Positions 1 to 9,098 of a stretch of DNA of 64,000 nucleotides are shown in pieces. A program made the translations under genes and the position numbers. The DNA lies in contig CM020618.1 of NCBI GenBank assembly GCA_009829735.1, forward strand, positions 10,507,119-10,571,118. The letters are read 5' to 3'. The notes beneath the pieces are model-generated. The model made no database searches. It had not been told where the DNA came from and saw only the letters and a program-made list of their open reading frames with translations. Position 1 is the first letter of the stretch; every line of letters begins with the position of its first letter. Source of the stretch: Pyropia yezoensis. Its lineage: Eukaryota > Rhodophyta > Bangiophyceae > Bangiales > Bangiaceae.

Positions 1-450
1 CCCGAACAGGGTGACTGGGTATTGGTCCACTCACACACCCCAACTGGGGGTAAGTTTGTATTCCAGACGAAGGGGCCGTACCAGGTCCTCCGTACTGATG
101 GGCGGCGCTTCACCATCGAAAGTGACGATGGGGTCCGCACCGTGAACGGACAGGACGTGGTCAAAGTTGCACCACCGCTTGCAGGCGACCCAGCTTGGGC
201 GCGTGCGTTGGAAGCGTGGCGCCTCCCCTCACTGCCTGCGGCCAAACAGGGCCCGCAGGAGTACGTGTTCGATAAGTTCATCGACCACGCCTGGGATGAG
301 GACAATGACCGCCTCATGCTGAGGGTGCGCTGGATTGGCTACAAAGCCAAGGATGATACGTGGGAGCATGTGGAGGACCTTCTCGCTGAGAAGGTCCGGG
401 CCTACTGTGCCCGGAATGAGATAGACCCTAACAGCCCTCCCTCAACGTGA
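1..450 (+). CDS. Integrase C-terminal domain plus chromodomain (pol 3' end, truncated by window edge)
   Basis: The frame is open from base 1 and stops at 448-450. The first ~50 codons (GDWVLVHSHTPTGGK onward) correspond to the small beta-barrel region after the catalytic core of Ty3/gypsy integrases. Residues near 90-140 (VFDKFIDH, LRVRWIGYKAKDDTWE) form a chromodomain, which in chromoviruses directs integration towards marked chromatin. The right copy (52858 upward on the minus strand) is nearly identical but reads RRFGY where this copy reads RWIGY, the form expected for a chromodomain. No break is visible in this part. Integrase catalytic residues are outside the window. Confidence 0.85.
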   Translation, partial: PEQGDWVLVHSHTPTGGKFVFQTKGPYQVLRTDGRRFTIESDDGVRTVNGQDVVKVAPPLAGDPAWARALEAWRLPSLPAAKQGPQEYVFDKFIDHAWDEDNDRLMLRVRWIGYKAKDDTWEHVEDLLAEKVRAYCARNEIDPNSPPST

Positions 451-561
451 GGGAAGGCCGAGCAACAGTGCCAAGAGAGTGCTTCAAGTCGAAGTGGTAC
501 GCAGAGTGGCTTTTAACTACAGCCCTAACCCTCACACTCTCACAACAAAGGCAGCTGCCAA

Positions 562-2504
562 CTAGGCATGCATGCTAGACTCTCCAACCCCACGGCCCTC
601 GCCCTCACGTGGAGGCGAGCGGCGAGCCCCCCGGCGATAACGCTCCTTACCAGTCGGGGGGGCCGGCGGCTCCAAGTCGGACCCGTCGCGCCCCTCACGG
701 TCGCGCAAGTGGCGAAAACCGCGGCTGCTCTTCTGCTTAGTCTTGCGCGCAGGTTGGCGACGCAGACGCCGGACCGACTCCGACTCTGACGGAGTCGAGG
801 ACTCCGAGACGGAGTAAGACAACTCGTCTTCCGACACGGAGGGAGAGCGCCGCGAGCGTCGGCGACGACGGCGAGGAGGCGAGTATGCCCGGCTCGCACG
901 ACGCTTGCCACGCCCAAGTGGGGCTGGATGGGGCATAATAGCCCCAATGCGAGCCAACTCGGCCGTCATAAACTCCGCCACCGACTCGCAACTCGCGGTC
1001 GCCACTGCAGTACGAACGCGCTCCTCAAGTTGAGGAGTCTCGGAAGTTTGATGGGTTGCGGTCGACGCGGCCAACCAGGAAATGGTGCGCACCAACGTGG
1101 TGATCATCATCTATGAGGTTAGAGGCGTGGGGGGTAACACCAACTTGGGGTATACCGTCAGGAGGGTGGCCCCCAAGTTGGGGGACACCGGGGTGGACGA
1201 CTCAGCGGCCACGCTAATCGGGGTGTCCCCGTGCGGCTGGTAGGGGACAGGAGGAAGCGGAGGGGCACGCCGAGGTGGCGGGACCCGGGTGTAACTGCGA
1301 CCCCGACTTGGGGCCCCCGCAGTGGGTTGAGTCATGTGGTCATCATGTGAGGGCACGGCCATAACTATGGCCTTGTCCGGGGGTGGCGCAGTGTGGCGAT
1401 CCACCCCCGGGGCATACGGGTAGTCCCCGATGCCCAACCCCTCTCGTAGGACCACACGGCCGTCGTGAAGTTCACGAGCGACCCATACGAACTGGCGAAG
1501 TGCGCCATCGTCCTTGGGCCCACGAGTGGGGCGGCGCAACTTGTGTTCGATGCTCTCCCACTCGATAAACTTGTGAAGGCGGAGCATCTCCTCAAGTAGA
1601 GTGAGTTGTCCTGATGAGCACCCCTCAGCAACTAGCTGAGGGGTGAGCTGTTCCAAACCTTGGATAAGCCGGAGGGGGAGATGCCAGAGCATCCCCCGCC
1701 GCTAAACACAAGACACCCAGGTCGACATGACCTCGAGGAGCCACTGGGTGGCCAACATGGCCCACACCAGGTGATCAGGGCCAGCCGTCAACATGACGGA
1801 ACCGAAGTGGTCAAACAACCGTGGCAGCAACGCCGGGAACCCATAGGGGACCTCAACTTGAGGCCACCACTCGGGCTTCTTCGGATAGTACTGCTCCTTA
1901 CTGGCAGCAGACTGCTGGGGAAACTCAAGTTGAGCCGAGGTCACCAAGTAGGGACCTCGCCGGAAGTCCTTCTCCATCCGCACATCAAAGTGATGAGTGT
2001 GGGGATCGGCCTCGTGAAGGTACGGGGGGCGAGTTGCCACCGCGTCCCAAGTAAAGGTCGGCAAGTCGCCGGGACCCGGGATAGTTCCCCCGCGGTCCAC
2101 CATGGCCTTGGCCCGCTGTACGTCTTCGACTTCCTCGTCATCCAGGAAGGCAAACTGGTCCGTTCTGAAGCCGGCAGGGAACCCGAACCTACGGGGATAC
2201 TTCTCCCGTAGGCGGTCCCATACCCGACCCATCGCTTCGCCAAGTCGGCCACAGCGAAGAACAGTCAACCCCTCCTCATATAGAGGCCAAGCGGGGTAAA
2301 ACCACCGCCCCAAGGCCTCCCGCGGGACAACTTGTCCCGCCTCCGGGGGAGATCCCGCCGTCAACCCAAAGCCGGGTGACGCGGGAGTCCCATCCCCCGG
2401 AGCGATCGCGGAGCCCCCGCCGGAAGTCCCGGCGGGCGCTGCACCGTAGGGGGTGTCCTCCATACGTTCGTCGAGAGAGTCCGTCTCCACCCCCGGGTCG
2501 CCAT
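562..2504 (-). pseudogene. Antisense accessory gene of family A retrotransposon (broken copy)
   Basis: This long frame runs against the transcription direction of its retrotransposon, between pol and the 3' LTR. The likely start is the ATG at 2504, matching ATG 50226 in the right copy. The span is 1943 bp in both copies, one base short of 648 codons, because each copy carries a different 1-bp deletion. Here it falls about 10-15 bases after the start. Two in-frame TAG codons follow: 1702-1704 (CAG, Gln, in the other copy) and 1111-1113 (GAG, Glu, in the other copy). The product has a globular first two thirds with no domain I recognise, a proline-rich middle, and an Arg/Ser-rich basic tail (RRRRRRSRRSPS) suggesting nucleic-acid binding. 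Expression from the LTR sense transcript is impossible, so it would need its own promoter, perhaps the opposite strand of the LTR. Confidence 0.75.
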
Positions 2505-2695
2505 GGCTCTCCCCAAGTTGGGGAGAGACGCTCTGGCTACAGCGGCACGAGACCCGCCTCGAGTTGAGGGGGGCTCGGATCGTGGGTAGATGGGTGGCCT
2601 CCCCAGCGTGGGGCGGCCGAGGGGAAGGTGAAGGGGATGTGTTGGTGATGGTGAAGTGAGAACCGGGGAGAGCAAGCTGCCGAGTGGGCAAGCTT

Positions 2696-2709
2696 GAGGA
2701 GAGGGGCGG
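2696..2709 (+). promoter_or_regulatory. Polypurine tract of family A
   Basis: The purine-rich stretch gaggagaggggcgg lies six bases before the LTR start (TG at 2716). It recurs on the minus strand at 50021-50034 in the right copy at the same distance from its 3' LTR. It is the expected primer for plus-strand DNA synthesis. Confidence 0.7.
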
Positions 2710-2715
2710 TCAACG

Positions 2716-3311
2716 TGACCGCATCCACATCCGCGTTACGTACTCGGGAGGGGACAGCAAGTCGCGCCCCCAACGCCGAGACGTGCGATTACGCAACCCC
2801 TCACACGGCCGACCGGGTCGGTCGGAACTGAGGAGAGGGGAGTGTGGCAATATTGACCCCCAGGTAGGGGGGCAACACGTGCCATGCAAGGGGCGGCAGG
2901 CCACTAGCCTGATCCGTTCCTCCCCCTGCATTTGGGTCCATATTCCCTAAGTTTGGGATAGTTAGCTTAGTAGTAAATCCAACTTGGATTTGAGGGTTTT
3001 CTGCATTTATCGTCTTGAATTTTCGTGTGGCCCGGTGGACAGGTGCTGGGGTGGGAGATTCTGAGTGGCGAGATTCTGAGGGGACCCTGGGGGGATAAGG
3101 GGAGGGACAGCGGGGCTTGGCCCTGCGTCCCCGTCCCGACCAAGAAACTGTTGGACCACACACCATCCTCTTGTTTGTCAGTGGGGGGTTTGCCCCGCAA
3201 CAGGGACAGAGTGTGTGCGACTTGCACTTCTTCCGGTTCCCCCCACACGGGAGGCAGCCCTTGTACACCGCCCCAACTTGGGTGCCGTGTGTGTAAGTGG
3301 TTTTTGCCACA
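2716..3311 (+). repeat. 3' LTR of family A, left copy (596 bp)
   Basis: It starts TGACCGCATCC and ends TTTTTGCCACA. It matches, in inverse orientation in the window, the LTRs at 49419-50014 and 58890-59486. It is visibly more diverged from those two than they are from each other. The start of the long plus-strand frame at 3025 lies inside this LTR, so its first ~95 codons are LTR sequence and not part of a gag protein. Confidence 0.85.
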
Positions 3312-4548
3312 CGGACGCCCGCTGGCAGTCATTGGCTTCTTCACTAGCTTCAAGGGAGCCGCAGACAAGGCACTCGTGAACGAGGGGCTAGCTCTGGAGG
3401 TCCTCTTGTTCTTTGTTGATGAACGGGTACGAGGCATCCTCCGCCAGGCACCCCCGATGCCGGGAATGAGGGTCGCAGCCACCCCCATGGATTACCGTGG
3501 TATTCTGAAGGAGCTGCTTAGCAGCTACCTCAGTGAGGACAAATGCGAAGACCACTACCGGGCTCTTCGCACCGCCACCGCCCAGTCCTCGGAGGATGAG
3601 GAGATGTTCGGACACCGGATCCAAGAGCTCGACTTCGAGTTGGGGAAGCTCCTCGGCGAAGGGGAGCTACGGGCCGCCCTGTTCGCAGGAGTACTCAACT
3701 ATGTGCGGATATCCGCACGGGGAGCCAACACGGCTCGGACGAGCTTCAGTCGACTGATGCATATGTGCAAGTCCCTGGGGGATGCCTACCGGGTGCTACA
3801 CCCGGAGTGTGCTTTGACCCCGAAGCCCAAGGGTGAGGGGGGCAAGCCCAATCTTACCCCGGTACCGAGGCAAGAGAAGGTGGAACGTAAGGCCGCACCA
3901 GTACTGGTGGCGACCAAGTATGCCCCCACAGGTGAGGAGGAACCTCTAGTCGACCATCAGGGCCACCTGTTGCAACCGGCGACGCCGATGATTGATGAGC
4001 AAGGTACGGTAGCGTACATCGCCCCGGCTGGGACCCAGTTCCAGGTCAATGAGGGGGCGGGTCGGCGCGTCCCGTATGTACGGACTACGGGGTATGCCCC
4101 GGTTACGGGTAACCCCCACCAACCCTTGCCGACATGGGCGGTGCGTACGGAGGCACCTCCGCACATCGCTTGTAAAACCAACCGGCTGGGGGAGTCCATG
4201 TTCCGGTGGGCACGGGGACCCAAGGCCTACCAAGGGGCAGGCACTCGGTCGCCCGAGGCAAGCAACCGGACCTGTGGAGCCAACCCGACGCGGACGCCCG
4301 GGACGGCCGGCACTTCCGGATGTATGCTGTGCGGAGACCCCCCACACTGGGTGTCCTCATGCCCGCTCATCCCGGAGGAGTCTCGACGGGCAGCGGCGCA
4401 ACGCAAGGCATCCATCGGGGGGTATCCCGCCAGAGCACCGGCACCGGGTAGGCAGCAAGCTCCAGGAGGAGTACTGGCAGTCGAGGAGGCACCTCCCCTC
4501 CCGGACATCCCGGAAGACAGTGCCCGGCCGAGCACGGGAAACGAGTAA
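3312..4548 (+). pseudogene. Gag of family C, 5' truncated
   Basis: The frame is read from the end of the family A LTR to the stop at 4546-4548. A helical capsid-like region (GILKELLSSYLSEDKCEDHYRA onward; EDEEMFGHRIQELDFELGK) precedes a proline-rich linker and one CCHC zinc knuckle, CMLCGDPPHWVSSC, at 4321-4362. Its spacing, C-x2-C-x4-H-x4-C, is the standard nucleocapsid motif that packages element RNA. The family A gag at 56824-58794 has the same layout, with conserved helical segments around DELSFAERVRKL. The N-terminus is missing because another element ends here. No stop interrupts the remaining part. Confidence 0.75.
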
Positions 4549-4631
4549 GAGGAAGGACGACACGGGGTCGCTGGGGCAACCCTAGCAAGCCACCCCGGAC
4601 TGCCGCTGGGAAAGCCCCACGGAGAGCGCGG

Positions 4632-7600
4632 TTGAGCCGACGCCGCATCAACCCACGGGTACAAGTTCCGGCCCCGACGACACGGCGTCAGGGGATTGAT
4701 GACCAACCACCAAGGTTGGGAGGAGAGGACGGGAAGCCCCGTCACGTTGAACCAGCCAAGGGCCCTGTCCAGGATGCCCGAGCTACACCGGATATCGGTG
4801 TAGGCCACGTACTGTTCACCTTGGAGAACTTCAAGGTATCAGCCACACTGGGGGTTGACCCCCAGTCGACCCGATCGTATTACCCTGTACTGGATACAGG
4901 GGCTGGGCCGAACTTTATTCGGAAGGATACCCTCCCGGACAAGTGGCACCCGCGAGTCAGAGTCACTCGGGGACCCACGATCAAAGATGCGAATGGTCGT
5001 CTCATTCGTACGACCGCAGCGATGTCGCTGCGGGTCACCATCGGGGAACTCACTACGGAAGTCGACTTCCTGGTATGTGAGACTCTATCTGTGCCCTGCA
5101 TACTGGGGTGCACCTTCATCAACGTTCACGTTGATGCAATCCGGCCGGGCCGGAGGACTGTTGAGCTGCAAGGGGCCGACGGCACGAAGAGAGGACTGAC
5201 AGCTATCGTCAGGGACCTGACGCTACAAGGGAGCCACGTTAGCGTGGCAGAGGTATACGCAAGCGTAGAGCCGAAGACACTCCGGCTGGCCAAGCGGACT
5301 CGCTTCGAGCCGTTATCGGAGACAGTCCTCCCGGTTAACTGTGACCTCGCAGGCATCTGCAGAGTCCAGTCCAACCTACGAACCTACAAGCGCCATGGGT
5401 TGACCATGGCCAACGGTATCGTAGACCTCCCAGCGGGGAAGTCATCACTGCTCGTGATGGCGAACTATCGCCGTAAGGCAGTCACCCTTCCGAAAGGGAC
5501 TATCCTCGGGATCTTCGAGCTCTACGAAGGAGACATCTTCACCCCTGACAAGGAAGGTCAAGTGGAACTACTTGAGGTACTGGCGGTCGCCGAGACCACC
5601 GAGCTGAAGGAACCCGACGCCGGGAGACCTAACCAATCAACAGCTCCGGCGGACATGCGCCGAAGGACCAGGAAGCCTTGAAGGCACTGGCCGAGGCTGA
5701 CCTCGACCACCTTCCCCCTTCGGTAGCCGAAGGGGTAGGACGGAAGCTAAGAAAGCATGACGTCACGTGGACCGGCGGGGCTCTGGGTACCATTAGGGCA
5801 ACCCAACACCGTATAGACCTGGTACCAGGTGCACAACCAGCGCGGTCGCAACCGCATCGCGCGGGACCTATGCAACGAGAGATCGTTGATGGGGAAGTGA
5901 AGAGGATGAGCGAAGCTAAGGTGATCCGAGCTTCGATGTCGGAGTGAGGCGCCCCAGTCGTTATCGTACCAAAGAAGGATCAAACCCCTCGGTTCTGCAT
6001 CGATCATCGACGCCTCAACTTGGTTACCAAGAAAGACTCATACCCTTTACCAAGGATGGACAAGTGCATCGACTCCCTGGGGAAAGCCACATTGTTTACC
6101 ACTATCGACTGCAATGCCGGGTACTGGCAGATCCCAGTTGCAGAGGAGGATATCCCCAAGACGGCGTTCGTCTGTCACAGTGGAGTATACAAGTTCCTTA
6201 GGATGCCCTTCGGATTGTTCAACGCCCCCGCCACATTCTAGCGGGCCATCGACATTATACCGTCGGGTGTGAAGTGGCGTAACTGCCTGGTGTACCTGGG
6301 CGATGTCATCGTCTTCTCGCGTAGCATGGATGACCATGTGCAACATGTTGAAGAGGTACTCACCCACTTGCGGAACGCCGGGGTAACCCTGCGCCTCAAG
6401 AAGTGCACCTTCTTTCAGCAGACCATCGAGTATCTGGGTCACCAGATCACACCAGGTAAACTGGGAGTACTTGAGGCTAATACCCGGGCACTCCGGGATG
6501 CGCGATACCCGACCACCCAGACACAGCTGAAGAGCTTCCTAAGGATGTGCAACGTATACCGACGGTTCGTCAAGGACTTCGCTCGTATAGCCAAACCGTT
6601 ACCGGTTCTGACGAGCAGCGCCTTGCCAAAGGTACTCCAACCTCCCTCGCCGAGCGATGGAGAGGCATCGACGTCGATGCCTGCGATGCCCAAGTGGGAT
6701 GCAACCTGCTACAGGGAGAGACACTCATCGGTACCGATAATGCTATCCCGGACCTACATCCGGTGGGGTACTTCGGCGGGACACTCAACCCGGCTGAGCG
6801 TAACTATAGTGCCACCGAGCGCGAGTGCCTCGGAGTCATATGGGCAGTGAAACTGCTCCGGCCATACCTGGAAGGATCCAGGTTCATCGTGAGGTCCGAC
6901 AACGAACCGTTACGATGGCTCCTCAACCTTGGTGACAAGGATTCCGACAGCCATGGACGGCTAGCCCGGTGGAGGCTGAAGATGGCCGAGCACGACTACC
7001 GGACCATATATGAGGCCGGCGCTACCCATCATCTGGGAGACGCGCTGTCGCGACTCGATACACCGAGCGGGGATACCCGACAAGTGGACGAGGACATCCC
7101 GGTGGTACCGGTTTGCATGGTGGGTAACGCCACCCAAGGTATGGTTGACCATACCATGGCACTCCGCGCGTGCCCATTGACCCTCGCGGACTTCCGCGAG
7201 GCACAGGCCAATGAAGATGACTGTAACCGCCATCGCGCTAACCTCCTGGCCGGCACGGCCGGCATCTTCTCCGAGAATGAGGACGGACTCATATACCTGC
7301 GGGCACCCGCCGATGGACGACAGCATGTCGTGGTTCCCGTGTCCTCACGACAAGCCGTCATGGAACGAGAACACGAGAACCCTACAGCCGGACACCCGGG
7401 GGGTTCGCGCATGTTCGCAGCAATGCGGAGGTTCTTCTACTGGCCGGCAATGGCCGTCGACGTAGTCGACCACGTGCGGGGATGCCACCCGTGTGCACGG
7501 AATCGTATGAGTCTTCATAAGCGGGCATCCGCTATGAAACTATTCCCACCCGATGGGCCCAATGAGCAAGTCGCTATCGACATACTCGGGCCACTTCCGG

Positions 7601-8649
7601 TAACGGAAGAAGGGAACAGGTACATCCTGGTCATGTCGGACCGCTTCACCAAGCTTTCACGAGCGGCAGCCATCCCGAATGACATGGCATACACGATCAT
7701 GAACGCAGTGGTTGACCACTGGATCAGTACTTACGTAGTAATGAAGCAACTCCTCTCCGACAACGGAGCAAACCTTGCGTCAGCATTCTGCACTAAGGTC
7801 ATGGGCATGTTCGGTATCGAACCACGTCGGGCATCCGACTACCACCCGCAATCCAACGGGCAGGTGGAGCGGTTCAACCGCACCATCGTGAAGATGCTCC
7901 AATGCTACGTGGCGGAGCACACGAACACGTGGGACAGGCTCCTGCCCGTATTGACCCTGGCATACAATGCCAGGCCCCACCGGAGAACCAGCATTGCTCC
8001 ATTGGAGTGGGTCATGCCAATGGGCGTCGGTAACCTGACGTTGCCACCGGGTAGATGCACCCGGTATGACATACCGAAGGGCGGACCGGCCGAACGGATC
8101 CACTTAGCTTGGTTGGCCAAGCTATCGTGGATGATACCTAAGCTCAAGGGTGCCCTTGACCGTACACAACTTCGATACAAGAAGAAATTCGACGCCCGAC
8201 TACGGGTACGCAACGCAACCCTGGTAACAGGTGACTGGGTCTACATCAGACACCAGAAGTTCCGAGGGAACAAGCTTATGCAACCGGTCAAGGGACCGTA
8301 CCAGATCCTACACAGAGATGATCACTCTGTAATCCTGCACTCCGATACGGAGATACAACGCATCAATCTCAATGATGTGACACCTGCTCCGAAGCCGGAA
8401 CAGCCTCAGCCGGTACCGGCTGGGTTGCTACATAAAGCTCTTACTACCCACCGGTCAGATGACCCAGTGGGGCCGGATGGGATTCCATACCAAGTAGAGA
8501 GCGTGGTCGGACACACCGACCCGGACTTACCAGGGCCATGGTACGTCAAGGTGATGTGGGTCGGATACGACTCACCCACCTGGGAACAGGCGGCCAATGT
8601 TCCCCGCCAACTTCTCATGCCTTACATGAGGCGACGACGCCTACTGTAA
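4632..8649 (+). pseudogene. Pol polyprotein of family C: protease, RT, RNase H, integrase, chromodomain (defective)
   Basis: The protease active site LDTGAG lies at about 4890-4907. The frame ends at 5681 and continues shifted from 5678. RT follows (RFCIDHRRLN, SYPLPRMDKC, CNAGYWQIPV, MPFGLFNAPATF). It is interrupted by TGA at 5945-5947 and TAG at 6239-6241, where family A has Trp and Gln. The YxDD catalytic box reads YLGDVIVF: the first Asp is Gly (codon 6299-6301), so the RT should be inactive. A second frameshift or deletion lies between about 6600 and 6660; RNase H (GIDVDACDAQVG), the integrase HHCC finger (HENPTAGH...CHPCARNR), the D,D,E core (DILGPLP, LSDNGANLAS, HPQSNGQVERFN) and a chromodomain (VKVMWVGYDSPTWE) follow in the frame ending at 8649. 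The closest relative in the window is the family A pol. Confidence 0.9.
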
Positions 8650-9098
8650 CAACCCAACCAACGCCGACTTCGGCTGTTGGGGGGTGAGGCTTATACCTAC
8701 TAAGTAGGGTGTCACATGGATTCGGCAGGACTTAGGTTCACTAAGTCGGAGCGGACTTTGGCAAATTGAGTGGGCTACTGACTTTAACAAGTTTTACTTG
8801 AAGGAAAAGAATAACTCCGATAATTTCAAAGTAACCTGAGGCTTACACTAAGGTAGACCTTTATCCATGGGGCAAGGGACGGACCGAGGAAGGTTAACCT
8901 TCACGAGTATTAACCAACCAGGATTGGCTGGGGTCGCGAGAAAAACCAAGGCAAGCCACTGCTAAGGCAGACGGGGTACTCCCCAAAGGCAGCCATCGGT
9001 ATCATGCAAACGCCCCAGCGGGGGATGCGTTTATACTCACTACTACCCGGCCACCATAAGGGTCACCGGGTCCCTCTTCCTCCTAGCAACAGCACACT

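Larger units (their letters stand above)
1..3311 (+). mobile_element. Ty3/gypsy chromodomain retrotransposon, family A, 3' part (left copy)
   Basis: The window opens inside this element. In order it shows the end of pol (1-450), a gene on the opposite strand (2504 down to 562), a polypurine tract (2696-2709) and the 3' LTR (2716-3311). The same segments recur in the same relative order and orientation in the complete minus-strand copy at 49419-59486, and that comparison defines the family. The 5' LTR, gag and most of pol lie left of the window. The LTR ends directly at coding sequence of another retroelement (family C gag), so this copy probably inserted into that gag gene. The predicted 5-bp target duplication at 3312-3316 (cggac) can only be tested outside the window. 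Confidence 0.88.

Noticed and set aside
3025..3311. N-terminal ~95 codons of the long plus-strand frame as part of gag
   Set aside because: They are family A LTR sequence; the same reading appears in the LTR at 58890-59486.
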